Source: Thermasporomyces sp036564245 (GTDB lineage Bacteria > Actinomycetota > Actinomycetes > Propionibacteriales > Actinopolymorphaceae). From it: DNA of 64,000 nucleotides. Location of the stretch: NCBI GenBank assembly GCA_036564245.1, contig DATCKU010000105.1, positions 1-64,000 of the forward strand, in the 5' to 3' direction. Below are positions 34,421-44,297 of the stretch, piece after piece. How positions within the stretch are numbered: position 1 is the first letter of the stretch; every line of letters starts with the position of its first letter. Under the pieces are notes generated by a model. It searched no databases. It had not been told where the DNA came from and saw only the letters and a program-made list of their open reading frames with translations. Position numbers and translations under genes: made by a program.

Positions 34421-37400
34421 TCAGGACGGCCTGCCGTCGGTGGGCACGGCGCGTACGAACACTTCCACGCGGACCTCTCCGCTCGGCGTCTGCACGGTGC
34501 CCGTGAGCAGGCCGGGCTGTCGCTCGTCGGCGGAGAGGTTGGAGAGCGACACACCGTTGCCGCCGACGCGTACGACGTCCGAAGCGGCGCCGGGACGCGC
34601 ATCGGTCGGGGTCGTCTCGCCGATCTGCGACGGAGGCGTGTCGCTCGGGACCGGGATCTCGGCCCGGGCGTCGACCGGCTTGGCATCGACCGGTGTCGCG
34701 TCTGGCGCCGCCGGCGCTGCCGGCGCTGCCGTCGGCTCGCTCACCTCTGCGGAGGTGGCCGCAGCGGTGTCGGTCCTCGTGGCGTGTGACGCGGCCGTGT
34801 CCGCGCGCGACGAGCGTCGAGGATGAGCCCGGCGGGCCCTGCGTGCGGCCCGGCGCTCGGCGTACCCCTCCACCATCGTGTAGAGCGTCGGCACGAGGAT
34901 CAGGGTCAGCAGCGTCGAGCTGACCAGACCACCGATCACCACGAGGGCCAGCGGCCTGGAGATGAAGACCCCGCCTCCGGTCAGGCCGAGCGCCATGGGG
35001 ACCAGGGCGCAGATGGTCGCGAGGGCGGTCATGAGGATCGGGCGCAGCCGGCGCCGGCCGCCCTCGACCACGGCCTCGCGGACGCTCATGCCTTGAGCGC
35101 GGTACTGGTTGATCAGGTCGATCAGCACGATCGCGTTCGTCACCACGATCCCGACCAGCATCAGCAGGCCGATCAGAGCCGGCACGCCCAGGGCGGTGTC
35201 GGTGAGCAGCAGCATGCCGAGGGCACCGGTCGCAGCGAACGGCACCGACACCAGGAGGATCAGCGGCTGGATCAGGCTGCGGAACGTCGCGACCATGATC
35301 GCGAACACGATGACGATGGCCGCGAGCATGGAAAGACCCAGCTGGGTGAACGCCTCGGCCTGCTCGGCACTCACCCCGCCGAGCTCCCACGACGCGCCGG
35401 CGGGGAGGTCCAGCTTCTCCAGCTCGGCCCGCAGGTCGGCGGTGATCCGTCCGAGGTCGGCGGCGTTGGGCGTGGCGCTGACCGTGGCGCTGCGTTCACC
35501 GTCGATCCGGGTGAGCTGGGCGGGCCGGGTTGCCTCGGAGACCTGTGCCACGTCGCGCAGCTCGACGGTCGTGCCCAGCGGGGTGGGAATCTCCATCCGG
35601 CGCAACGCGGCGAGGTCGCCGGGCTCCTCCGAGGTGTACAGCATCACGTCGCGCCGGTTGCCGTCGAGCTCGACCGCGCCGACATCCTGTCCTTCGAACG
35701 CCTCCCGAACCGCCTGACCGATCTGCGCGTCCGACAGCCCCACGCGGGCTGCCTTCTCCCGATCCACGTCGACCTCGATCGTCGGGAGGTCGGAGGCGAG
35801 GTTGTTCGTGACGTCGGTGATGCCTTCCACCTTGCGCACGGCGCGCTCGACCTGGGCGGCCGCCGTCCGCAGTGCCTCGGTGGTCGGCGCGGTGACGATG
35901 ACCTCGAGGCTGTTGTTGCCGAAGCCGGTCTGCTGCTCCTGCACGGTGATCGTGCCAGCATCCTTGACCTCGGCAAGCCTCTCCCGGATCGTGTCCGCCA
36001 GCTCCTGCTGGTCGAGGTCGTCCTTGGTCGCGATCCAGTACACGACCTCGTTGGAGCTGTTGCCGGAGGAGAATCCGGCGAACTCGGCCGACCCCACGGT
36101 CGTCTGGTACGACTCGATGCCGCTGATCCCGTCCAGCACCGCCTCGACCTTCCGGGCCGCCTCGTCGGTGCGCTCGAGCGAGGTCGACACCGGCATCACC
36201 TGGGTCACGTTGAGGGTGTTGTCTCCGCTGTCGTCGAGGAAGTTCGTCTTGAGCAGCGGTGTCGCGGCGAGGGTGCCGACGAAGATCAGCAGGCCGGCGA
36301 GGATGGTGGTCGCGCGATGCCGCGTCGTCCACCGGATGACCGGCACGTAAGCGCGTTGCAGGGGGTTGCGACGCTCCTTCTTGAGCGCCTCGTCACGGAC
36401 CCGTGCTTCATCGCCTGGGGACACGGCCGGCGGTCGCAAGAACCAGTACGCGAGCACCGGGATGATCGTGAGCGACACCAGGAGCGACGCGAGCAGCGCG
36501 ATCGTGACGGTCACGCCGAACGGCCGGAAGAGCTCGCCGACCTGGCCGCTCACGAACGCGATCGGGAGGAACACCCCGACCGTCGTGAGCGTGGACGCGG
36601 TGATCGCGCCGGCGACCTCGCGGACGCCGTTCATGATCGCGTCGTGCTTGGTCTCGCCGTAGCCGAGATGGCGCTTGATGTTCTCCAGCACGACGATCGA
36701 GTCGTCGACCACCCGGCCGATCGCGACCGTGAGCGCGCCGAGCGTGAGGATGTTGAGCGAGTAGCCACCCGCGTAGAGCCCGATCATCGCCACCAGGACC
36801 GAGAACGGGATCGACATGGCGGTGACCAGGGTCGAGCGGATGGACAACAGGAAGACCAGGATCACGAGCACCGCGAAGAAGAGCCCCGCCGTGCCTTCGC
36901 TCGTGAGCCCTTCGATCGATTCCTCGATGAACGGCGCCTGGTCGAAGACCACCGTGAGCTCAGCGTTCTCGCCGAGCTGCTCGCGCAGGTCGTCGAGCTT
37001 GTCTTGCACGGCGTGCGAAACCGTGACCGTGTTGCCGTCCGCCGTCTTGGTGACCGAGATGCCGAGCGTCTCCCGGCCGTTCGTCCGCGTGATCGAGCTC
37101 GACTCGGCCAAGGCTCGCTCGACCGTGGCGACGTCGCCCAGCTTGACCGGTTCGGGGGCGGCAGGTGCCCTCCCAGGGCGTGCGATGCCTCCCGGCGCTT
37201 GTGCCCCCGCCGCGCCAGCGGACTGCGACGCCGGCTCCCCGGCCGGTCCGCCGGGACCTGCGGACTGCGGTCCGCCCGCCGCTGTGCCTGGCGCACCAGA
37301 CCGTCCCGACGCTGCCCCGCTCGGGCTACCCGCCGGCATGATCGGAAGGTCGCGGATCTCCTGGAGCGAGCTGAACGTCGACCCGACCTCGATCGTCACC

Positions 37401-38071
37401 GACCGGTCACCGGAGCTCAGCTGCCCACCAGGAACAGCGATTCCGTTGGCCTGCAGTGCGCCGATCACGCTCTGCGTGGTGAGACCGGCGTCACGGAGCT
37501 TGTCGTTGTCGATCCGGATCGCCACGACCTCGTCGCGGACTCCCGTGATCTCGACGTCACGCACGTCGGGCAGCTGCCGCAGCTCCGGCACCACCCGCTC
37601 TTCGAGCCGTTGGGCGAGCTCTTGCTGGCTCTCCGTCGAGCTCACCGCGAGCATGACGACCGGGAAGTCGTTGAAGTTGCCAGCCTGCACGCTGGGGTCC
37701 ACGTCGTCCGGTAGCTGGCTCGACGCCCGGTCGACGGCCTGCTGGATGTCCTGGACCGCTTTGTCGATGTCGGTGCCGAAGGCGAAGCTCGCTTGCACCA
37801 TCGAGAAACCGTTGCTCGAGGTGGACGTGACCTCGTCGAGACCGTCGACACCGGAGATGGCGTTCTCGATCGGCTCGGTGACCTCACGCTCGACGATTTC
37901 CGGAGATGCGCCGGGGTAGGAGGTCACGATGAAGGCACCGGGAAGCTGCAGGCTGGGAATGAGTTCCTGCTTGAGGGAGCCGGTGGAGACCACGCCGAAC
38001 GCGACGATCGCGAGGGAGATCAGGGCGATCAGGCTCCGGTTGGCGAGGCTCAACCTGGCCAATTTGGACAT
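34421..38071 (-). CDS. RND-family efflux permease with Gly/Ala/Pro insert and long C-terminal tail
   Basis: Inner-membrane resistance-nodulation-division transporter of 1216 residues, AcrB/SwrC fold: helix 1 at about 12-30, a porter domain, helices 2-6 from about 395, a second porter domain, helices 8-12. Helix 4 has the proton-relay Asp pair D456-D457 (GRVVDDSIV). Two oddities: a 62-residue Gly/Ala/Pro/Ser-rich insertion at about 247-308 in the first porter domain, and a tail of about 180 residues after the last helix, basic (RRAARRARRAHPRRSS) then Ala/Thr/Pro-rich and ending in a small folded-looking segment. Bacillus SwrC-type relatives export lipopeptides and drugs. No membrane-fusion or outer-membrane partner is nearby, as expected for Gram-positives. 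A MarR regulator is divergent. Confidence 0.9.
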   Translation of the reverse strand: MSKLARLSLANRSLIALISLAIVAFGVVSTGSLKQELIPSLQLPGAFIVTSYPGASPEIVEREVTEPIENAISGVDGLDEVTSTSSNGFSMVQASFAFGTDIDKAVQDIQQAVDRASSQLPDDVDPSVQAGNFNDFPVVMLAVSSTESQQELAQRLEERVVPELRQLPDVRDVEITGVRDEVVAIRIDNDKLRDAGLTTQSVIGALQANGIAVPGGQLSSGDRSVTIEVGSTFSSLQEIRDLPIMPAGSPSGAASGRSGAPGTAAGGPQSAGPGGPAGEPASQSAGAAGAQAPGGIARPGRAPAAPEPVKLGDVATVERALAESSSITRTNGRETLGISVTKTADGNTVTVSHAVQDKLDDLREQLGENAELTVVFDQAPFIEESIEGLTSEGTAGLFFAVLVILVFLLSIRSTLVTAMSIPFSVLVAMIGLYAGGYSLNILTLGALTVAIGRVVDDSIVVLENIKRHLGYGETKHDAIMNGVREVAGAITASTLTTVGVFLPIAFVSGQVGELFRPFGVTVTIALLASLLVSLTIIPVLAYWFLRPPAVSPGDEARVRDEALKKERRNPLQRAYVPVIRWTTRHRATTILAGLLIFVGTLAATPLLKTNFLDDSGDNTLNVTQVMPVSTSLERTDEAARKVEAVLDGISGIESYQTTVGSAEFAGFSSGNSSNEVVYWIATKDDLDQQELADTIRERLAEVKDAGTITVQEQQTGFGNNSLEVIVTAPTTEALRTAAAQVERAVRKVEGITDVTNNLASDLPTIEVDVDREKAARVGLSDAQIGQAVREAFEGQDVGAVELDGNRRDVMLYTSEEPGDLAALRRMEIPTPLGTTVELRDVAQVSEATRPAQLTRIDGERSATVSATPNAADLGRITADLRAELEKLDLPAGASWELGGVSAEQAEAFTQLGLSMLAAIVIVFAIMVATFRSLIQPLILLVSVPFAATGALGMLLLTDTALGVPALIGLLMLVGIVVTNAIVLIDLINQYRAQGMSVREAVVEGGRRRLRPILMTALATICALVPMALGLTGGGVFISRPLALVVIGGLVSSTLLTLILVPTLYTMVEGYAERRAARRARRAHPRRSSRADTAASHATRTDTAAATSAEVSEPTAAPAAPAAPDATPVDAKPVDARAEIPVPSDTPPSQIGETTPTDARPGAASDVVRVGGNGVSLSNLSADERQPGLLTGTVQTPSGEVRVEVFVRAVPTDGRPS

Positions 38072-38371
38072 ACGGGCGGCCTTTCCGTTGTCGGTCAGTG
38101 GTGGGTCTCCGGTTCGTCTGCCGGGTCGACAATACTTCGTGTCGTACGGATTATCGCCACTAGGCGTATCTTCTCAGGTAATTTCAGGTGTCGAATCCTC
38201 CTTCCGGGGGAGTCCTGCACCTGCTGACGGGACAACCAGCACGAAGCGTGTCATGCACACCCAGGCCGACCTGGACGCGAAGTCGGCGGCCCCAGCGGTT
38301 GCCGGGCCCGTGGGGCGAGATGGACGCTGTCGCCCGCGCAGCCGCTGATCCCGACGACGTGAGGAGGCGTA
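38072..38371. other. 300-base divergent region between the RND and marR genes
   Basis: No gene is seen. It must carry both promoters and probably the MarR operator, but I could not identify a clear palindrome; the AT-richer stretch at about 38130-38190 is the best place to look. Confidence 0.4.
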
Positions 38372-38938
38372 GTGGCTGAGGTTGATCAGCCGGTGGTCGC
38401 CGACCGCGACACCAGCCGTGAGAGCTTGATCGAGCGCATCGAGCGTGCCGAGGCGATCGTGAGCGGCAGCCTCGTCCGGCACCGGGCGATGAGCCTGTTC
38501 ACCGTCGATCTCACGATGCAGCAACTGCGGGTGCTCTTCATCCTCGCGGCGGGCAAGGAAGGCGTCTTCGCTGACTTCTGCGATCCGGCTGGTGGCCGGC
38601 CGTCAGCGAATGGGTCGCGCGAGCGCGGCACCGCCCTGTCGGCGCACGAGCTCGCCGACGCGCTGGGAGTCGGCCCCACCACCCTGACCGGCATCGTCGA
38701 CCGGCTGGAGGCCCGGAACCTCGTGTGTCGGCTGGCCGACGGCAAGGATCGTCGGGTGCGTCGGATCGACCTCACGGATGCCGGACGGCGACTCGTCAAC
38801 GAGATCATGGCGGCGCATCGAGAGCATCGGCGGGAGCTGCTCTCCCAACTGGAGCCGGACGTCCTGGCAGGGCTTGCCGTCGCTCTCGAGGCACTTGCGG
38901 GAGTATGCGAGCGTGCCCCACGGAACGCGGTGTCGTGA
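38372..38938 (+). CDS. MarR-family transcriptional regulator
   Basis: Winged-helix regulator of 188 residues. The DNA-binding part is ALSAHELADALGVGPTTLTGIVDRLEARNLV followed by a DGKDRRVRRIDLTDAG wing, which is the MarR signature. A 25-residue insert (about 65-88, Gly/Arg/Ser-rich) separates the first helices from the binding domain, longer than usual. GTG 38372 has GAGGAGG five bases upstream. It is divergent from the RND permease gene and is its most likely regulator, sensing a small aromatic or drug-like ligand; that role is inferred from position. Confidence 0.88.
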   Translation: MAEVDQPVVADRDTSRESLIERIERAEAIVSGSLVRHRAMSLFTVDLTMQQLRVLFILAAGKEGVFADFCDPAGGRPSANGSRERGTALSAHELADALGVGPTTLTGIVDRLEARNLVCRLADGKDRRVRRIDLTDAGRRLVNEIMAAHREHRRELLSQLEPDVLAGLAVALEALAGVCERAPRNAVS

Positions 38939-38994
38939 ACACGTGTGGGCCTTGCCTCTCGATGCCGCCCTGGTAGGCCGGTGACGGCGGCAGG

Positions 38995-40030
38995 TCAGGT
39001 CTGCTGGCTCGTGGCGGCGAGGACGAATGGTGTGTCGTACGGCATGGGCGACGCCACGTCGAAGCAGTTCTGGTACAGCACGACGCAGCGACCTGTGGTC
39101 GTACGCAACGCCATCGTGGAGAAGCCGGGCACTCCGCCCTGGTGGCCGTACGCGCTCACGCCGCCTGCGAAGTCGTAGCGGACGATTCCCAACCCGCGTG
39201 AGCGATGGGCATCGATGCGTTCTGTGCAGTCGAGCATCTTGTCAAGCCACGGTCGGGAGAGCAGCCGACCGGTGAGCAGGGCGTCCAGGAACCTCGCGAC
39301 GTCAAGCGGTGTCGACACGATGGCGCCTGTGCTCCACGACTCCGACGGTGTGATCGTCGTGCATTCCCGATACGGCGACGTGGGGTCCGGCCACACGTAC
39401 CCCGTCGCATGGGGCCCCCGGCACCTGGGGATCGACGGTCGGGAACGACGTGTCGTGCAAGTAAAGTGGTGCGAAGATTCGCTGCCACAGCTGGGCTTCG
39501 AGGCTTTGCCGTGTGGCCTTCTCGATGATGAGACCAAGCAGGACGTAGTCGGTGTTGCAGTAACGGTACTCGGAGTCGGGCGGTCGACGGTCGTCCACGC
39601 GTAGTGCGGTTTCCACGAGCGATTCCGGCGACCAGTAGCGGTACAGGACACCGATGTCAGGGGGACTGCCGAAGAGCGCCTCGACGTACTCCGGCAGGCC
39701 CGAACGCATCCGGACCAGCATCTCGACGGTGATCTCGTCGCCTGCCGGGATGAGGTCCGGCAGCCATTTCGCCACGGGGTCGCTCAGCGCCACGATCTGC
39801 TCGTCCACAAGCTGCAGCAGCGTCGTGGCGACATAGACCTTGGTGACGCTGCCGATCCGGAACCTGTCGCCCAGTGCGATCGGTCTGGGGCAGTCGAGGT
39901 CGGCCACCCCGGCGGAGCCCGCGAACACGACACGGTCGCCTTCGCAGACGAGCCCGAACAGTCCTGGCCCGTAAGACTCGGCGGTCTGTTCGAGTGCGCT
40001 CGTGAGCCTGCGCTGCAGTTGCTCGCTCAT
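38995..40030 (-). pseudogene. Serine hydrolase (beta-lactamase family), split by a +1 frameshift
   Basis: Class C beta-lactamase/esterase-type protein. The first frame (from ATG 40030) has SVTK, YCNTD and blocks such as EMLVRMRSGLPEY. At about 39415-39419 the frame breaks; the next frame carries on the same protein with HATGYVWPDP, STPLDVARFLDALLTGRLLS and GHQGGVPGFS (the KTG-box region) to the stop at 38995. The break lies in a five-base C run (G on the coding strand) beside four more G. The total span of 1036 bases is one over a multiple of three, so one extra base restores a normal ~344-residue enzyme. Either a fresh pseudogene or a homopolymer read error. Substrate unknown; no signal peptide is visible. 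Confidence 0.75.
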
Positions 40031-40219
40031 CGATACCTGCCCTCACCCGTCGCCGCGCCGTGGAGGGACGGCGGTGCCGACTCAGCCCACGTGATCACGG
40101 ACGAAAGTAGCGCATATCCGCCTCGCCTGCTCCGCGCTCGCCTGCCCGGCGACGCCCGACCGAGCGGATCTGGTCGAATCGGACACCTCAGTCGCGAGGG
40201 ATCGGCCTACGCTGAACAC

Positions 40220-41803
40220 ATGACGGCGCCGACCTCCGCACAACCCACGAGCCTCGACCGTGCGCATGCGCTTCCCCCTGAGCGCATCGCCGCACTCACC
40301 GCCCGAGTCGTCGCAACCTCGGGCGAAACCATCACATCGGTCAGTCCGCTCACGGGAGAGCCATTGGCGCAGATCCCGGTCTCGAGCGACGCCGACGTGG
40401 CCGCCGCATTCGAACGCGCCCGCGCCGCGCAGGCCGAATGGGCGCGGGTACCCGTTCGCGAGCGGGCGCGCATCCTGCTCCGCCTCCATGACCTCGTGTT
40501 CCAACGCCAGGAGGCGATTCTCGACATCGTGCAGTGGGAATCGGGCAAGGCGCGACGGCATGCGTACGAAGAGGTCGCCGACGTCGCCATGAACGCCCGC
40601 TACTACGCGCGCACCGCGCCGCGTCTCCTGCGGCCGAGGCGGCGGGCCGGCCTGTTCCCGCTTCTCACCCACACCGTCGAGCTCCGCCATCCGAAAGGTG
40701 TGGTGGGCGTCATCGCACCGTGGAACTACCCGCTCACCATGGCGATCTCCGACGCTCTCCCGGCACTTGCGGCCGGCAACGCGGTCGTCACCAAGCCCGC
40801 GAGCCAGACCATCCTCTGTGCCCTGGTCGGCGCGGAGCTGCTCGCCGAGGCCGGCCTGCCGGACGGGCTGTGGCAGATCGTCGTCGGGGAGGGCTCCCGG
40901 GTGGGCAGCGCGGTCATCGAGAACGCCGACTTCGTCTGCTTCACCGGATCGACCGAGACCGGGCGTCGGGTCGCCCGACGCTGTGGCGAGCGCCTGATCG
41001 GCACCAGTCTCGAGCTCGGAGGCAAGAACCCCTTGCTCGTCCTCGACGACGCCGACCCAGACAAGGCGGCCGAAGGTGCCGTGCGCGGCTGCTTCTCCAA
41101 CGCCGGCCAGCTCTGCATCTCGATCGAACGCCTCTATGTCGATGCTCGCGTCTACGACGCGTTCGTCGAGCGCTTCCTCACGCGGGTCAACCAGATGAAG
41201 GTCGCGGCGACGTTCGACTACACCGCCGACATGGGGTCGCTGACCTCGGCCGACCAGCTCGCGACGGTCACTGCCCACGTCGACGACGCCGTGAGCAAAG
41301 GTGCGAACGTGTTGGCGGGAGGCAAGCCGCGCCCCGACCTCGGTCCGTACTTCTTCGAGCCCACCGTGCTGTCCGGTGTCACGCCCGCGATGCGTTGCTA
41401 TCGCGAGGAGACCTTCGGACCGGTGGTGTCGCTCTATCGCGTGGACGATGCGGACGAGGCGGTCGCCGCCGCCAACGATTCACCGTACGGGCTCAACGCC
41501 GCTGTCTACGGCCGTGACGTACGACGCGCACGGGTCGTCGCCAGCCGGATCCGGGCCGGCACGGTCAACGTCAACGACGCCTACGTCGCGGCATGGGGCA
41601 GCGTGGACGCGCCCATGGGTGGCATGGGCGACTCCGGCCTTGGCCGGCGCCACGGGGTCGACGGGCTGATGAAATACACCGAGGCCCAGACCGTCGCCGT
41701 ACAGAGGGTCCCGATTGCGCCGATCGGCGGCATGTCGTACGAAACGTTCACACGCAGCGTCGGCGCCGGGCTGCGGACGCTGCGGTGGCTCGGCCGGAAG
41801 TGA
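40220..41803 (+). CDS. gabD2: Succinate-semialdehyde dehydrogenase (GabD2-type)
   Basis: Aldehyde dehydrogenase of 527 residues that oxidises succinate semialdehyde to succinate with NAD(P)+. PWNY (167-170) is the cofactor site, E265 in LELGGKNP the general base, and C299 in NAGQLCISIERLYV the nucleophile. Similarity in these blocks and in the WGSVDAPMGGMG region to Mycobacterium tuberculosis GabD2 is strong, as I recall it. ATG 40220 is used; no clear ribosome site is seen, so it may be leaderless. It ends six bases before the choD-like gene, so they are co-transcribed. Substrate specificity is from family resemblance. Confidence 0.85.
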   Translation: MTAPTSAQPTSLDRAHALPPERIAALTARVVATSGETITSVSPLTGEPLAQIPVSSDADVAAAFERARAAQAEWARVPVRERARILLRLHDLVFQRQEAILDIVQWESGKARRHAYEEVADVAMNARYYARTAPRLLRPRRRAGLFPLLTHTVELRHPKGVVGVIAPWNYPLTMAISDALPALAAGNAVVTKPASQTILCALVGAELLAEAGLPDGLWQIVVGEGSRVGSAVIENADFVCFTGSTETGRRVARRCGERLIGTSLELGGKNPLLVLDDADPDKAAEGAVRGCFSNAGQLCISIERLYVDARVYDAFVERFLTRVNQMKVAATFDYTADMGSLTSADQLATVTAHVDDAVSKGANVLAGGKPRPDLGPYFFEPTVLSGVTPAMRCYREETFGPVVSLYRVDDADEAVAAANDSPYGLNAAVYGRDVRRARVVASRIRAGTVNVNDAYVAAWGSVDAPMGGMGDSGLGRRHGVDGLMKYTEAQTVAVQRVPIAPIGGMSYETFTRSVGAGLRTLRWLGRK

Positions 41804-41809
41804 GCGCTG

Positions 41810-43684
41810 ATGAGTCGACCAGACGAGCACGATGGCGTGCAGCGTCCTGCTGCCGTGAGGTGGTGGAGGTCGCTACGGCGGTACCACGCACGTCGCGGCA
41901 CCGAGGCAGGTGACGGCTCGACGTACCGCTACGACGTCGTGATCATCGGCTCGGGCTTCGGTGGAAGCGTGGCGGCACTTCGACTGACGGAGAAGGGCTA
42001 CCGGGTTGCGGTCCTCGAGGCCGGCGCACGGTTCGCCGAGGCCGAGGACGAGGCAGGCAGGACGCAGAACGACCCCTGCCGTGACGTGGTTCCGCTCCCT
42101 CGAACCTCCTGGCAGGTGCGCCGGTTCCTGTTCGCGCCGAAGCTGGGCTGCTACGGGATCCAGCGGATCAGCCTGTTGCGCGACGTGCTCGTGCTTTCGG
42201 GCGCAGGGGTTGGCGGCGGGTCGCTCGTCTACGCCAACACGCTGTACGAACCGCTTGCCGAGTTCTACGCCGACCCTCAGTGGGCTCACATCACCGACTG
42301 GCGCAGCGAGCTCGCGCCGTACTACGACCAGGCCAAGCGGATGCTGGGCGTCACCACCAACCCCACGATGACGCCGTCGGACGAGGCGATGCGGGCGGTG
42401 GCGGAGGAGATGGGTGTGGCGGACACCTTCCGTCCCACGCCGGTGGGTGTGTTCTTCGGTGAGCCCGGGACGGCGCCTGGCACCGAGGTCGACGACCCGT
42501 ACTTCGGTGGCGTGGGGCCACGCCGGCGTACGTGTCTGCAGTGTGGCGAGTGCATGACGGGCTGCCGCCACAATGCCAAGAACACCATGACCCGCACCTA
42601 TCTCTATCTCGCCGAGCGTGCGGGTGCTGTCGTCTACCCGCTCACGACGGCGATCGCGGTGCGCCCACTTGCCAAGGGTGGCTACGCCGTCGACACCTGT
42701 CGGACCGATGCGGCCCGTGCGTCGACCACCCGGCGCCGCGACCGACGCACCTTCCACGCCGAGCAGGTGGTCTTCGCCGCCGGTGCACTGGGCACCCAGG
42801 AGCTGCTCCATCTGGCGAAGGCCGAAGGCTGGTTGCCGAATCTCTCCTCGCGGCTCGGTGAGCTCACGCGTACCAACTCCGAGTCCATCGTCGGCGCAGT
42901 GAGCAGGCGCCGCGACGTGGACTACTCACGTGGGGTCGCCATCACGTCGTCGTTCCATCCGGATCCGCATACCCACGTCGAGCCAGTGCGGTACGGCAAG
43001 GGCAGCAACGCGATGGGATTCCTGCAGACGCTGCTCACCGATGGCGGAGGGCGCTGGCCGCGCTGGGTCACGTGGCTTGCGACGGTGGCACGGCATCCGC
43101 TGCTCTTCTTGCGGATGTACGACCTCCGGCACTGGTCGGAGCGCACCATCATCGCGCTGGTCATGCAGTCGCATGACAACTCGCTCACGGTGAGCCTGAG
43201 GCGTCGCCTGTTCGGACGACCGCGCCTCACCTCACGACAGGGGCATGGTCAGCCGAACCCCACCTGGCTACCGGTTGCGAACGACGTCGTCCGGCGCTTG
43301 GCGAGGCGGATCGGAGGCGTGCCTGGTGGCACGATCGGTGAGATCGCGAACATCCCCATGACGGCTCACATCATCGGCGGTGCGGTGATCGGTGACTCGC
43401 CGCAGACCGGGGTGATCGATGCCTATCACCGGGTGTATGGCCATCCCGGGCTTCACGTCGTCGACGGCGCGGCGGTCTCGGCCAACCTGGGTGTCAATCC
43501 CTCCTTGACGATCACCGCGCAGGCCGAACGCGCGATGGCATTCTGGCCGAACCGCGGTGACCCTGACCCGCGTCCACCGCTGGGCGCGCCCTACCGCCGG
43601 ATCGACCCGGTGCCGCCACACAACCCGGTCGTTCCGGTAGCCGGTGACGCGGCGAAGACGTCACCACGTGACTCGACGTCGTGA
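41810..43684 (+). CDS. choD: GMC-type FAD oxidoreductase, cholesterol-oxidase (ChoD)-like
   Basis: Flavoprotein of 624 residues. The Rossmann motif GSGFGG is at 47-52, GAGVGGGS is a second FAD contact, and the C-terminal substrate domain has GGTIGEIANIPMTAHIIGGAVIG and VDGAAVSANLGVNPS. A Cys-rich segment C242-x2-C245-x2-C248-x3-C252 (then RHNAKNT) is shared with the mycobacterial ChoD group. Despite that name, ChoD-type proteins may not be true cholesterol oxidases. It is coupled to gabD2. In M. tuberculosis choD also neighbours guaB3, guaB2 and, further off, guaA, a similar gene order. The last 57 codons overlap a gene on the opposite strand. Confidence 0.85.
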   Translation: MSRPDEHDGVQRPAAVRWWRSLRRYHARRGTEAGDGSTYRYDVVIIGSGFGGSVAALRLTEKGYRVAVLEAGARFAEAEDEAGRTQNDPCRDVVPLPRTSWQVRRFLFAPKLGCYGIQRISLLRDVLVLSGAGVGGGSLVYANTLYEPLAEFYADPQWAHITDWRSELAPYYDQAKRMLGVTTNPTMTPSDEAMRAVAEEMGVADTFRPTPVGVFFGEPGTAPGTEVDDPYFGGVGPRRRTCLQCGECMTGCRHNAKNTMTRTYLYLAERAGAVVYPLTTAIAVRPLAKGGYAVDTCRTDAARASTTRRRDRRTFHAEQVVFAAGALGTQELLHLAKAEGWLPNLSSRLGELTRTNSESIVGAVSRRRDVDYSRGVAITSSFHPDPHTHVEPVRYGKGSNAMGFLQTLLTDGGGRWPRWVTWLATVARHPLLFLRMYDLRHWSERTIIALVMQSHDNSLTVSLRRRLFGRPRLTSRQGHGQPNPTWLPVANDVVRRLARRIGGVPGGTIGEIANIPMTAHIIGGAVIGDSPQTGVIDAYHRVYGHPGLHVVDGAAVSANLGVNPSLTITAQAERAMAFWPNRGDPDPRPPLGAPYRRIDPVPPHNPVVPVAGDAAKTSPRDSTS

Positions 43685-44297
43685 CGCGCACCAGCCGCCT
43701 GCCGGAGCCCTCGACCGCTGTCGGCTCCATGCTCGACAGTGCTCGACAGTCTCCAGACCGGACGGAGGCGAAGATGTCGTTCATCAGCGTGAACAGCTCC
43801 CGATAGCCAGGGTCGCGTGATGTGACGTCGGTCGACCGGATCCGTCGGTCTGCGATGACGAGGTAGATGAAGAGCTCATCGGGCATGGAGGTCTGCCACG
43901 GGCGACCGGACGTGCGGTCGGGTTGCCCGGAAGACGGCGGGACCTTTCGAAGCGCTGTATCCAGGCGCCGTACGACGTCTCGACCGACCGTGCAGCTGAC
44001 CGGGCTCTGACCGCGGCTGCGGAGGGTCGCGCGTCCGTCGGCCTGGACGGTGAGCGTGTCGTCGAAGCCGGCGATCCCGCCCGACCGCTGCCAGACGAGG
44101 GGATACGGCAGGCGGTTGGCGTGCTCTGAGCTGGTGCTGGTCGGGAGAGGAGTGGACGTCTGCGGGGTGGTCTGAGACGTGGAGCTGTCCCGACCGGTTC
44201 CACACGCGGTCACCGCGACGGCCAGAGCGACCGCCGTCCCGAGGCTTACGAGAAGTCGACGCCGGAATGAGGGTGTGTCGCTCGTCCGCCGTCGCAT
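43512..44297 (-). CDS. Putative lipoprotein, 3' end antisense to choD
   Basis: Protein of up to 261 residues. A basic n-region (MRRRTSDTPSFRRR), hydrophobic core and lipobox VTAC, Cys at residue 32, mark it as a lipoprotein; a Ser/Thr-rich linker follows. The folded part (about 62-185, with LVWQRSGGIAGFDDTLTV) resembles small actinobacterial lipoproteins of unknown function. GAGG lies four bases before ATG 44297. The frame then runs another ~57 codons over the opposite strand of choD, where the reading becomes Arg/Ser-rich and is likely not conserved. A lost stop or a frameshift near 43700 is possible. Confidence 0.65.
   Translation of the reverse strand: MRRRTSDTPSFRRRLLVSLGTAVALAVAVTACGTGRDSSTSQTTPQTSTPLPTSTSSEHANRLPYPLVWQRSGGIAGFDDTLTVQADGRATLRSRGQSPVSCTVGRDVVRRLDTALRKVPPSSGQPDRTSGRPWQTSMPDELFIYLVIADRRIRSTDVTSRDPGYRELFTLMNDIFASVRSGDCRALSSMEPTAVEGSGRRLVRVTTSSHVVTSSPRHRLPERPGCVAAPGRSGGRARPAVDAGQGHRGSARMPSRVRPAR

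Noticed and set aside
34823..37714. 963-codon open frame on the plus strand
   Set aside because: It lies wholly antisense to the RND permease and reads Arg/Asp/His-rich with no domain; long antisense frames are expected at this GC content.
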